Shown here in pieces: positions 1-7,428 of a DNA stretch of 8,356 nt. Both the position numbers and the translations under genes were made by a program. The DNA is from Muribaculaceae bacterium (GTDB lineage: Bacteria; Bacteroidota; Bacteroidia; Bacteroidales; Muribaculaceae): assembly GCA_024400895.1 (NCBI GenBank), contig JAKSMA010000102.1:1-8356 (forward strand), in the 5' to 3' direction. How positions within the stretch are numbered: the first letter of the stretch is position 1; every line of letters begins with the position of its first letter. The notes beneath the pieces were generated by a model. The model saw only the letters and a program-made list of their open reading frames with translations. It did not search any database and was not told the origin of the DNA.

Positions 1-60
1 TTCTTCATTTCTTTTGAATTTTTTGGTTGTTAATATTCTATTCTGTTTTTTGCTTGTTGT

Positions 61-1872
61 TTATTTCTTTTTTTTCATCACCTCGTCGTAGTCCACATGG
101 TCGTAGAGGAGGCGTGTGCGCGTGGTGAATTGTGGTGATATCACATCGCGCTCCGGTCTATAGTATGACGTTTTGATGCGCCCAAGGTTTAAAAGCGTTT
201 GCCCCACATTGTCGGTCATGAACTTGCGATTCAGTGCCGCTTGAATGTTGCTCACGATTTCGGGGTGCAGTTGCTTGTAGCGATCGGAGCACCAAATCAC
301 GAATGGCACTTCGTTTTGGTGACGAAGCATATTGGGCGATGGCGTGTACGACACATGGCGGCCACGCTCGTCGCGGTAGTCATAGATTTCTTCGCCATGG
401 TCGCTGAAGTACACCACCACAGCGTTTTTGTTGCGATAGAGGTCGAAGATGTGGCCCATCACGGCGTCGTTGTAGAGGGTGGCGTTGTCGTAGGTGGCAA
501 TGGCCCACTTCTTGTCTTTGTTGAGCCACTTTTCGCTACGCTTTATGTCGGCAGAGTGGTACTTCTCGTAAACGCTCTTCTTGGGATATCGGCGGCTGAA
601 CGACACGTGCTGGCCCATCAAGTGCAGCACCACCAGGTTGTGCTTCTTGGTGAATTTCGCTTTCTTTTGGAAATCGTCCACCAGTTGCATGTCGTAGGTG
701 AAAGTCGTATCGTTGCACGCGGTGTACGACAAGCGCTCAATGTCGGAATTGTAGATAAAAGCGTTCACCGTGATGGTGTAGAGGCGCTTGGTCATGTAGG
801 TGCGTTGCATGTCCCACATCCACACGTCATAGCCGCTGCGCTTGAAGATGGTGGTGAAGTTAGGATGGTCGAACCAGTTTTCGCCGTCACCCACACTGTT
901 GATGCTGAACGTGTTCTTTTCCACCACGGAAGTCACGTTTTCCTGTGCCACCACATCGGTAAACACGAAAAGGTTTCCCTTGTCGCGCTCGCGTTCCATG
1001 CAAGGCGTGGTCAGGGTGGGGTAGTCGTAGAGGCTGGCGTGGTGCTTGTTGTAACTTTCGCCGAGCACATATATCACAGTGAGCGAATCTTGTTCCTCCA
1101 CCTTTGGCGTGGTTTTGTACACCTCTTTAGCCTGCTCGATAGCGAAGTCCACATCATTGTCGAAAGCACGGAGCGAATTGATGGCATGTAAACTTTGGGT
1201 CACCGGGTCGAGCGAATCGTAGGGGAAATAGTGGCGCCAAGTGTAGATTTGGGCCGAGTTACGGCAGCAGAGTAGCCATCCGTGGCATACCAGCATCAGC
1301 ACGATGCCGATGGTGGCGCAAACGCCCGTAAACCAGGTGCAGAAGCGCATATTGAGTTTGCGGCGCAAAAAGCGTTCAATGGCGCGGCGCTTCCATTCGC
1401 ACACAGCGATAATCACCAGCACCACAAAGTCGATGAGATAACTCAACTGGCTTGCGTTCGTGAGCATATAGGTGTCGACAAACTCCGAACTTTCCTTCGG
1501 ATTCGTCTCCACCAGCACCGTCAGTGTCTGCTGCGAGATACACATTTCAAAGTTAAGCACCAAAAAGAGCGTAATGCCCATCAGCACCCAGAAAACCAGA
1601 TATAAGAGAGCCTTGACGGCGATTTTCGCCTTATTGCTTTTCGCGAAATGGATGAGGCAAGTGGCAATGTAGACCACGGCAAACTCAATCGCGAGCCCCT
1701 GCAAGAAGCGCAGCGTTTGGCCCACGCGGTCATCCAGAATATAGCACATCCACTGGATAGGCTGCTGAATGCACATCAGAAACACCAGCACAAAGAACAC
1801 CGGCTGCTCCTTCACCGGCCCAGCCAACGCCCTCACAAAAGTATATATTTTCTTAAAAAACTGCTTCATCAT
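61..1872 (-). CDS. Phosphoethanolamine transferase, EptA/CptA superfamily (sulfatase fold), CptA/EptC-like
   Basis: Predicted inner-membrane enzyme that moves phosphoethanolamine from phosphatidylethanolamine to a lipid A or LPS-core acceptor on the periplasmic side. Numbering is from the ATG at 1872 (603 residues). About five hydrophobic helices are visible (roughly 24-43, 59-78, 85-109, 143-159, 182-203), followed by a periplasmic alkaline-phosphatase-like domain. The expected active-site pieces are present: GES with metal ligand Glu272, a probable nucleophile Thr314 in ENVTSVV, HLMGQH with His422, and SDHGEE with Asp491/His492. The stretches YDNATLYNDAV (461-471), NEVPFVIW (520-527) and the late SPQF resemble E. 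coli CptA (EptC), a core-heptose transferase, more than EptA; this comparison is from memory. An upstream TTG at 1896 is also in frame, but the tandem ATGs at 1872/1869 sit directly before the basic KQFFKK segment and are preferred. The C-terminus is a KKKK tail. No terminator hairpin is seen in the AT-rich 60 bp downstream. The family call is firm; the acceptor is unknown. Confidence 0.9.
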   Translation of the reverse strand: MMKQFFKKIYTFVRALAGPVKEQPVFFVLVFLMCIQQPIQWMCYILDDRVGQTLRFLQGLAIEFAVVYIATCLIHFAKSNKAKIAVKALLYLVFWVLMGITLFLVLNFEMCISQQTLTVLVETNPKESSEFVDTYMLTNASQLSYLIDFVVLVIIAVCEWKRRAIERFLRRKLNMRFCTWFTGVCATIGIVLMLVCHGWLLCCRNSAQIYTWRHYFPYDSLDPVTQSLHAINSLRAFDNDVDFAIEQAKEVYKTTPKVEEQDSLTVIYVLGESYNKHHASLYDYPTLTTPCMERERDKGNLFVFTDVVAQENVTSVVEKNTFSINSVGDGENWFDHPNFTTIFKRSGYDVWMWDMQRTYMTKRLYTITVNAFIYNSDIERLSYTACNDTTFTYDMQLVDDFQKKAKFTKKHNLVVLHLMGQHVSFSRRYPKKSVYEKYHSADIKRSEKWLNKDKKWAIATYDNATLYNDAVMGHIFDLYRNKNAVVVYFSDHGEEIYDYRDERGRHVSYTPSPNMLRHQNEVPFVIWCSDRYKQLHPEIVSNIQAALNRKFMTDNVGQTLLNLGRIKTSYYRPERDVISPQFTTRTRLLYDHVDYDEVMKKKK

Positions 1873-1939
1873 TCCGTTCAACACTTCTGGCCCCAAGAGT
1901 CCGCGCCGTCACATACGCCCGCACCCGCACCAAAAATGC

Positions 1940-1971
1940 CCCCACAAAATTACAAAAAACTCCCCACAAAA
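1940..1971 (-). repeat. Direct repeat CCCCACAAAA, 22-bp period, in a strand-skewed leader
   Basis: The ten-base word CCCCACAAAA occurs at 1940-1949 and again at 1962-1971. It lies in a stretch (about 1917-1989) almost free of G and T on the + strand, so the minus strand upstream of the transferase gene is G/T-rich. The first copy overlaps the predicted -7 box. The 22-bp spacing, about two helical turns, could place a regulator on one DNA face, but the composition bias makes chance repeats likely. Confidence 0.4.
1945..1952 (-). promoter_or_regulatory. Candidate Bacteroidetes -7 box for the phosphoethanolamine transferase gene
   Basis: Read on the minus strand this is TAATTTTG, a full match to the Bacteroidetes sigma-ABfr -7 consensus TAnnTTTG. 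Transcription would begin near 1938, giving a leader of about 65 nt before the ATG at 1872. No well-spaced -33 TTG was found: the nearest candidates are 14 and 26 bp away. The site is therefore plausible but not strong. Confidence 0.45.
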
Positions 1972-2018
1972 AAAGAAACAACACCCCAATGATTTTTAAA
2001 ACAGAATGGGGGAGGATG

Positions 2019-2056
2019 AAATTAGGGGCGCACTTGGTGGTGTGCGCCCCTGATTT
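2019..2056 (-). terminator. Strong GC-rich hairpin, probable terminator of the receptor/lipoprotein operon
   Basis: Arms 2024-2033 (AGGGGCGCAC) and 2042-2051 (GTGCGCCCCT) form a perfect 10-bp stem with an 8-nt loop. One wobble pair and AAAT/ATTT (2019-2022 with 2053-2056) extend it to about 15 bp. It lies about 50 bp after the lipoprotein stop codon and before the transferase promoter. On the minus strand the core stem is followed by TAATTTC, only modestly U-rich, so it is not a textbook intrinsic terminator. It may also act as a 3' stability element. Confidence 0.65.
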
Positions 2057-2107
2057 GGGAGTATTGTTTTGCCTTTGCTTTTGTTGAGCTTGGACCTGAA
2101 AGGGGGA

Positions 2108-4366
2108 TTAGTTTTGGGTCCAGGTCATGTTCCAGAGGGCTACGCGGTCTTTTTGCGAGGTGCTCTTGGTTGGGCAAAGGTTGGTGACTTCGATGGTGAA
2201 GTTGCCTTTGACGTTGACGTCTTCACTGAATTGGTAAGCGGTGTACTTCACTGCGTCTTCTTTGGTGACGGTGAAGGTTTTCACTACTGCACCTGCTTGC
2301 TTGATGTCGACGCGGAATGATACGCCTTTGGTTTCGGTGTAGGCATATCCGTAGTTGAATGTGAGCTTGCCAATGCCGCCTTCGAGTTCGGGTGAAACGA
2401 GCTTGCCTGGGTCGGTTGACTTGCCGCTGATGTTGCAAGCCATTGCGTAGTCGGTGGTGGAACCGGTCTTGAAGCCGATGAAGGTGAACACTGGGTTGGC
2501 GTCGGTTGCACCGCCTTTGAGCACGCTTGCGTTGGTTGCAGTCCATCCTGCGCGGGTGGTGTAGGTGCCGTAGGTTGCGGTTGCGGTGCTGTTGTTGAAT
2601 GTTTCGAAGTCGCCGCGTGTTGCTGCTGCTGGTACTACGCCGAATGAGAAGTCGTCCATACACCAGGTCTGGTAGTTGGATGCTGAGCCTGCAGTGTAGC
2701 GGAAGCCGATGTAGTAGGTGCCGTCGGCATACTTAGAGAGGTCGATGTCGCCTGATTCTACGAAGCCGCTGTAGCCTGTTGATGGAGCCACTGCGAGTGT
2801 GCAGTTGATCTTGTCGGTTACGGTGCCGCTGAATGGCACTTGGCCGTTGAAGATGTAGACTTCGAAGTTGTCGGTTGGGCCTTGGTAACCTACTTGTGTC
2901 TTGAAGCTGAGGATGCGGTTCTTTGCAGCCTTGATGTCGAGTGCTGGGCTGATGAGCCATGCTTCGTAAGGAGGAGTTTTGCCCATGTAGCCGGTGATGC
3001 AAGCGTAGGTGTTGCCGTCGAACGATGCTGTGTACCATCTCTTGTCGCCTGCAGGAGTGTAGATGGTCCAGTCGCTTGGGATGCCGCCTTCGAATTTTTC
3101 TTCACAGCTTGTCACGCCGCCAGTGGTAACAGAGAGTTGGAATTCGTTCTTTGAACCGCTGTTGCCGGTGATGCCGTGGGTGCCCATGAATTTGTCGAAT
3201 GTGCCCTTTACGAGAATCTTGCTGTGGAGCACTTCTGGCCAGTCGGCGAGGTTAGCCATTTGGCGGAATGGTGTGCCTTGTGGGAGGGCAACTACCACGC
3301 ACTTGCTGAAGTCGCGGCAGTCGGCAGATGGAGCGATGACGAGCGTGTTGTCGAGGGTGGTTGGAGCTTCCCATTCGATGTCGGCAGCGCTCTTCACTTC
3401 GCTTACTTCTGGAGCCACAGCACCAACTACGTAACCCATCATCCAGCCAGTCTTGCCTGCTTGTTCTGGAGCGATAGCTTCTTCCACGGTCCATGGGTCG
3501 CTAACGAGGCCCTTGGTAGAGGTTGAGAAGCCGATGCAGTCGCTTGCGTCGCGGATGTAGAGTTGCCATGTGCCGCCGTCGAGCTTGGTAGCGCTTGTGT
3601 TGTAGTAGCTGAGTACACCCACTACAGAACCTGTGCCGAGAGGGAGCATGTTGGCACGGAATGAAGCGTAGTTGCTGTTACGCATCACGAGGGTGTTGCC
3701 GTTTTCGTCTTCGATGTTGCGGTTGGTGGTAGCATCAGCGCTAGCGAATGTGTTCACACCGTCAGCATCTGGGAATTTCACGTTGTCGATGCGCACGAGG
3801 CGACCTTGCCATTTCTTGAGGCTTTCAGCGTCGGTCTTGAGGTCGCTGATGTTTAAAGGAATGGTGTCGACCTTGCTTGCAGAAGGAAGGCCATTAAGTT
3901 CGGCAATGCCTTGGAAGGTGGCCAATGGGAGGAATGTTGCTTCCCACACGCCGCCACTTTCATAGTATTGAGGGTAGCCGATTTGTTGTTGGCCGTTGTA
4001 CTTGCCCACGAAGCAGTCCTTCATGTTGATTACGATTTCTTGACCTACGCGGTAGGTGTTGTAGAGGCTTGTACCGTTGATAGAGATAGAGAAGCCTGCG
4101 GTGCCGTCAGAGATGTAGAGGCTCTTGTAGATGTTGCCCGACACGTCGTTGGCTGTGACCCAACCGTGGATGATTTCATCTTCCTTCACGGTGTCGATGT
4201 AGTTGTTGGCATCTTGCCAGTGCTTAGCTTTAAACTCTGCGATGGTTATGTTTGGCTTGTGTTCTGCCTGAGGCACAACCATAGGTGGAGTATCAAAGTC
4301 GTCATTACAGCTCGAGAAAGCCACCCCGAGAAGAAGAACGCTCAAATATACATAAAATCGTTTCAT
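2108..4366 (-). CDS. Multidomain surface lipoprotein (DUF5689-like, DUF6359-like, choice-of-anchor J-like)
   Basis: Predicted outer-membrane lipoprotein of 752 residues. The signal peptide ends in a lipobox AFSSC with lipidated Cys20. The following NDDFD is acidic, like the export signal that sends Bacteroidetes lipoproteins to the cell surface. Next come an OB-fold-like DUF5689-type region (about 38-280, probably two lobes: 38-160 and 165-280), a DUF6359-like segment (about 290-412; key parts MMGYVVGAV, DFSKCVVVALPQG, ILVKGTFDKFMGTHGI), a choice-of-anchor J-like beta-sandwich (about 420-577; FEGGIPSDWTIY, AWLISPALDI, WCMDDFSFG), and a last beta-rich domain (about 584-752) ending in KDRVALWNMTWTQN. 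I see no catalytic motif, so binding or capture is more likely than catalysis. The gene starts 50 bp after the receptor gene with no promoter between, so the two are probably co-transcribed and the proteins partners. Domain names are from memory of the families; the ligand is unknown. Confidence 0.85.
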   Translation of the reverse strand: MKRFYVYLSVLLLGVAFSSCNDDFDTPPMVVPQAEHKPNITIAEFKAKHWQDANNYIDTVKEDEIIHGWVTANDVSGNIYKSLYISDGTAGFSISINGTSLYNTYRVGQEIVINMKDCFVGKYNGQQQIGYPQYYESGGVWEATFLPLATFQGIAELNGLPSASKVDTIPLNISDLKTDAESLKKWQGRLVRIDNVKFPDADGVNTFASADATTNRNIEDENGNTLVMRNSNYASFRANMLPLGTGSVVGVLSYYNTSATKLDGGTWQLYIRDASDCIGFSTSTKGLVSDPWTVEEAIAPEQAGKTGWMMGYVVGAVAPEVSEVKSAADIEWEAPTTLDNTLVIAPSADCRDFSKCVVVALPQGTPFRQMANLADWPEVLHSKILVKGTFDKFMGTHGITGNSGSKNEFQLSVTTGGVTSCEEKFEGGIPSDWTIYTPAGDKRWYTASFDGNTYACITGYMGKTPPYEAWLISPALDIKAAKNRILSFKTQVGYQGPTDNFEVYIFNGQVPFSGTVTDKINCTLAVAPSTGYSGFVESGDIDLSKYADGTYYIGFRYTAGSASNYQTWCMDDFSFGVVPAAATRGDFETFNNSTATATYGTYTTRAGWTATNASVLKGGATDANPVFTFIGFKTGSTTDYAMACNISGKSTDPGKLVSPELEGGIGKLTFNYGYAYTETKGVSFRVDIKQAGAVVKTFTVTKEDAVKYTAYQFSEDVNVKGNFTIEVTNLCPTKSTSQKDRVALWNMTWTQN

Positions 4367-4416
4367 AATGTATGTTGTTTTTTTATTGTCGAAATTGTTA
4401 TATAACTGAAAAATGA

Positions 4417-7161
4417 TTAGAATTTAACACCAGCGTTCAAGAACACGCGGATACCCTGAGCGTAGTAGTATTTGTTAGGATACTTGGTGGTAGAGAAGTT
4501 GGTGTAGTCGAAGCGACCTTGTTGATAACCGCCGGTTTGGATTTTGCGGTTGTCGAGCAAGTTGTTGATGCTCAAGTTGAGGTTGAGCGATGCAGAGCGG
4601 CTGAGGTAAATGAGTTTACCGATGCTCATGTTCACAATGAGTGCTTCGTTGAACTTGTCTTGAGTGCTGATTTCGTGGATGCGTTGTTGCAATTCTTCTT
4701 CGCTTGAGCAAACCTTCCAGAGGTCGGGGAGTGCTTCGTGGCGAACTGGTGAGAGGTCAACATAAGCGCGGTTCATCCATGCGCCATTCAATTCGAAGAA
4801 CCACATGTGTGGGCCTGTGTAGTTGAATGCGAGGCTGTAGGCTTCTTGTGGAGTGCCACTCACGTAGAAGTTTTTCAGATATACGATTTGAGTCACGTCG
4901 GGTTGTGAACCGTTTTCGTAACTGCGAGTACCGAGTGGTCGGTTCTTGTATTGGTAGCGACCGATGTTGGCAGCAGCCGAAACGGTGAGGTTGGGTGTGA
5001 GCTTGTAGCTAACGCCCACTTCCACGCCCTTGAACACCTTGTGCACATTGGTGAGCGCGTAGTTCATAAATGTGCTTGCGAGGTCGTCGTAGAACGCTGT
5101 GCGTTCGGTGCCCTTGCGCATGTCGGTGTAGAAACCGGTAACCACGCCTTTGAAGTTGCGGAAGTTCCAGTTATAAGAGATGTCGCCCGATGCGATGATT
5201 TCGCTGTTGAGGTCGGTAATCACGTCGTCTTTGATGCGAGGTGATACATAAGCGTTGTACGACAATGGAGCGCGAGTTCCGTAGTAACCGTGAGCCACGA
5301 TGCTGTTGCGGCCGTCGATTTTAAACATCACGCTTGCTTTTGCACCATAGTTGAAGAAGGTGTGGGTAGCACCCTTGCCGTAAGAGTTTTCAGGAGCACG
5401 ACCGTTGCGCATGAAACCTTCGCGTTGGTATTGTGTATAGCTACCGGTAGCGCCGTAAGAGAGTTCCCATTTTGCAAACGACCAAGAGTTCTGCAACCAG
5501 AGGTTGGCGCTGATTTGGTTGATGTTGTAGTCGTAGCCAAATCTGTCGTCTTTGGTAACTTTGCGGTTAGGGTTGTTGAGGTCGTTTTGAGCCATGTCGG
5601 GGTTGTCGGGGAAGTCGCGTTCGGCATATTGGTCGAAGTCGCTCCAGAACATACCGCCGAGGAGGTCCTTGATGGTCTTGTAGTAAGACGAACGGGTGTA
5701 GTTGGCACCGGCACCACCTTGGAGAGCGAGGTGATTGGTGAGTCGCATGTTCAGGTTGGTGTTGAGTTGCCAGCTTGCCTGATTGCTGTGGCGGTTTTCA
5801 AGAATGTAGCTTGACCCCTTGCCTTCCATCTCGTTGAGGTAGTTGATTTGGTAAAGGCTGCCCCAGTTGATTTGACGATAAGTGTCGTCGTCGCCCACCC
5901 AGCGTTCGCGATAGATTTCTGCGATAGTTGGATCGGTCCAGTAGCTTGGAAGATAGCGATAGTAGTCTGGACGTGGGTCGGCAGAGTTATACCAGTTGAT
6001 AGCGCTTGAAGCGCAGAACGACTTGTGGAAAGCCAAACCGGTGTTAAGAGTTGTTCCAGGCTTTGGTTTCCAAATCCAGTTGAGGATGGCTGTTGGGTCG
6101 AACGATTCCACTTCGCGAGCATTGCGCTTTTTGCCTTGTTGCCAGCCCCAGTTGCTGTTGTAGAGGTTGTTGCCAGTGAGCTGGTAGCATTCCTCAAATG
6201 TAGCAGCGTTGCTTGCGCGGCGTGTTGGAGCGCCGAATGTGGTGAGCGCGATGCTGTGTTGAGCGTTGATATCCTTTTGCACTGCGAGGAAGTAGCCCCA
6301 GCTCTTGTAGAACGAGCCAGGCACCACGCCTTCGTCGGCATAGCGACCGATGGCGCTAAGCGTCACAGCCCATCCGCTTGGCATGAGGCCAGTGCTGAAT
6401 GTGGCCATACCGCGCCAGCGGTAGTTGCTGTTGGTGTAGGCCACGCTACCGCGGAAGCCAGGAGCGAAATCCTTGGCGAAGGTGCTGATGTTGTTGGCAC
6501 CACCCACATCGCCGAGTGCATAGCTACGAGTGTCGAGACCCATACCGATAGCCTTGCTTCTGAATGCTTGGTTCAAACCACCGAGCATAGAGAAATTGAA
6601 GCGGCCGCGGCTTGCGTCGTTGAAGTACACGCCGTTGATGTATTGTTGGGTGTACTCAGAATTGTAACCGCGAATGCGGAAACGCATCACGCTGAAGTTG
6701 TAGCTTGCAGCTTGATAGAATGGATTGTCGCTTGCGCCAGAGAGGGTAGCCACCGACTGGGTGTTACCTTCTTCGTCTTCAAGTTGTGATTCTGTGATTA
6801 CCACGTCGCTTTGGTCATCGTCGTTAGCAGTTTGGGCTGCTGGATTGAACGATGATGAAGTCATCGAAATGGTGCCAACATTGAAAATGCCCTTGGCAGG
6901 GATTTCAACGGTGGTTTCACAGTCCTTGTAACCATAGCCAATCACGAGCAGAACGTCGCTTCCCGGTTGCGCATCGCTAATGAGGAAGTCGCCCGAAGGG
7001 CCGGTTGTTACGGTATTGCCTTGGTTGTCGAGCATTACCGTAGCACCCACTACAGGCAGTCCGCTCTTGGCATCAATCACCGTGCCTTGCACGCCCGTTT
7101 GGGCCCATAGAGCCGAGGCGCTCATCAGCAGGGTGAGAAGCAAAAACAGTTTACGTTTCAT
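4417..7161 (-). CDS. TonB-dependent outer-membrane receptor with N-terminal CarboxypepD-reg-like domain
   Basis: Predicted TonB-energised outer-membrane importer of 914 residues, within the usual range for such receptors and shorter than most SusC proteins (about 1000). A signal peptide (1-20, cleavage after SALWA) precedes a carboxypeptidase-regulatory-like beta domain (about 23-100; VQGTVIDAKSGLPVVGATV). An acidic linker follows (about 112-135) with a possible TonB box in SDVVITES (118-125). The plug spans about 137-230, with FRIRGYNSEY, INGVYFND and GGANNISTF. The rest is a beta-barrel rich in aromatic residues, ending in LNAGVKF with the terminal aromatic residue expected for BAM-dependent insertion. 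The gene leads a two-gene operon with the surface lipoprotein. No SusD-like protein, sigma/anti-sigma pair or degradative enzyme is nearby, so the substrate cannot be named. The start ATG sits immediately before a normal basic signal-peptide n-region (KRK). Confidence 0.93.
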   Translation of the reverse strand: MKRKLFLLLTLLMSASALWAQTGVQGTVIDAKSGLPVVGATVMLDNQGNTVTTGPSGDFLISDAQPGSDVLLVIGYGYKDCETTVEIPAKGIFNVGTISMTSSSFNPAAQTANDDDQSDVVITESQLEDEEGNTQSVATLSGASDNPFYQAASYNFSVMRFRIRGYNSEYTQQYINGVYFNDASRGRFNFSMLGGLNQAFRSKAIGMGLDTRSYALGDVGGANNISTFAKDFAPGFRGSVAYTNSNYRWRGMATFSTGLMPSGWAVTLSAIGRYADEGVVPGSFYKSWGYFLAVQKDINAQHSIALTTFGAPTRRASNAATFEECYQLTGNNLYNSNWGWQQGKKRNAREVESFDPTAILNWIWKPKPGTTLNTGLAFHKSFCASSAINWYNSADPRPDYYRYLPSYWTDPTIAEIYRERWVGDDDTYRQINWGSLYQINYLNEMEGKGSSYILENRHSNQASWQLNTNLNMRLTNHLALQGGAGANYTRSSYYKTIKDLLGGMFWSDFDQYAERDFPDNPDMAQNDLNNPNRKVTKDDRFGYDYNINQISANLWLQNSWSFAKWELSYGATGSYTQYQREGFMRNGRAPENSYGKGATHTFFNYGAKASVMFKIDGRNSIVAHGYYGTRAPLSYNAYVSPRIKDDVITDLNSEIIASGDISYNWNFRNFKGVVTGFYTDMRKGTERTAFYDDLASTFMNYALTNVHKVFKGVEVGVSYKLTPNLTVSAAANIGRYQYKNRPLGTRSYENGSQPDVTQIVYLKNFYVSGTPQEAYSLAFNYTGPHMWFFELNGAWMNRAYVDLSPVRHEALPDLWKVCSSEEELQQRIHEISTQDKFNEALIVNMSIGKLIYLSRSASLNLNLSINNLLDNRKIQTGGYQQGRFDYTNFSTTKYPNKYYYAQGIRVFLNAGVKF

Positions 7162-7207
7162 AAATGGATGTATTAGTATTAATTGTTCTTATAAAATCAA
7201 AATAGCT

Positions 7208-7225
7208 GTTGCAAAGGGTTGCAAC
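7208..7225 (-). promoter_or_regulatory. Perfect 7-bp inverted repeat at the expected 5' end of the receptor mRNA
   Basis: The sequence GTTGCAAAGGGTTGCAAC has arms 7208-7214 and 7219-7225 with a 4-nt spacer. Because the arm is itself nearly palindromic, it also reads as a 10-bp-spaced direct repeat of GTTGCAA. From the -7 box at 7229-7236, transcription should start near 7222, so the mRNA would begin in or just before this hairpin. It could be an operator overlapping +1 or a 5' stabilising stem-loop. Confidence 0.5.
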
Positions 7226-7228
7226 TGC

Positions 7229-7236
7229 CAAAATTA
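7229..7236 (-). promoter_or_regulatory. Candidate -7 box of the receptor/lipoprotein operon
   Basis: On the minus strand this reads TAATTTTG, a full match to TAnnTTTG and the same 8-mer as the box upstream of the transferase gene. The predicted start near 7222 gives a leader of about 60 nt. No TTG is seen at -33 on that strand, which suggests either a weak promoter or one that needs an activator. Confidence 0.5.
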
Positions 7237-7287
7237 GTAAATTTTTTTCATACTTTCATTGAAAGAGGCTATAAATAATGTGCGAAG

Positions 7288-7317
7288 GTGTAAAAAATAC
7301 AGTTTTTATACAAAAAC
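7288..7317. repeat. Two overlapping, mutually exclusive AT-rich inverted repeats in the divergent intergenic region
   Basis: Arms 7288-7296 and 7303-7311 pair over 9 bp with one G-T wobble and a 6-nt loop. Separately, GTTTTT at 7302-7307 pairs with AAAAAC at 7312-7317 around a 4-nt loop. The T-run is shared, so only one structure can form at a time. The block lies between the two divergent promoters (7236 and 7352), upstream of both, where a shared regulator could bind. AT-richness raises the chance of coincidence. Confidence 0.4.
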
Positions 7318-7327
7318 ACGCTCGAAA

Positions 7328-7359
7328 TTGCTCCTGTATGAATATTTTTTTTACTTTTG
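7328..7359 (+). promoter_or_regulatory. Bacteroidetes-type promoter of the small membrane protein gene
   Basis: TACTTTTG at 7352-7359 fits the -7 consensus TAnnTTTG. A TTG at 7328-7330 is a possible -33 element, 21 bp upstream. Transcription would start near 7366, giving a leader of about 63 nt. Confidence 0.6.
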
Positions 7360-7373
7360 TGGGTGTGAAAATC

Positions 7374-7388
7374 CTCCAGCTTTTGGAG
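7374..7388 (+). other. Short hairpin in the leader of the small membrane protein gene
   Basis: CTCCA at 7374-7378 pairs with TGGAG at 7384-7388 around a 5-nt loop, within the predicted 5' untranslated region and about 40 nt before the start codon. It is small, and its function, if any, is unknown. Confidence 0.3.
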
Positions 7389-7428
7389 AACGTTTTTCTT
7401 CTGTAAGACCATTAATCCCATTTCGACT

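Noticed and set aside
199..1191. A 330-codon open frame on the + strand opposite the transferase gene
   Set aside because: Its product is rich in Val, His and Ala with no domain or membrane logic, as expected from the reverse complement of a GC-biased coding gene. The minus-strand frame has clear catalytic motifs.
1873..1896. Upstream extension of the transferase to a TTG start at 1896
   Set aside because: It adds eight residues of no clear role before the basic, membrane-proximal N-terminus. Two in-frame ATGs follow at once.
4367..4416. A separate promoter for the lipoprotein gene in the 50-bp gap
   Set aside because: No TAnnTTTG match on the minus strand is present in the gap; co-transcription with the receptor is simpler.
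6025..6789. A 254-codon + strand frame inside the receptor gene, plus others at 5290-5814 and 3911-4405
   Set aside because: These are antisense shadows of the receptor and lipoprotein genes, which have signal peptides, domains and correct ends. No promoter-like site supports the shadows.
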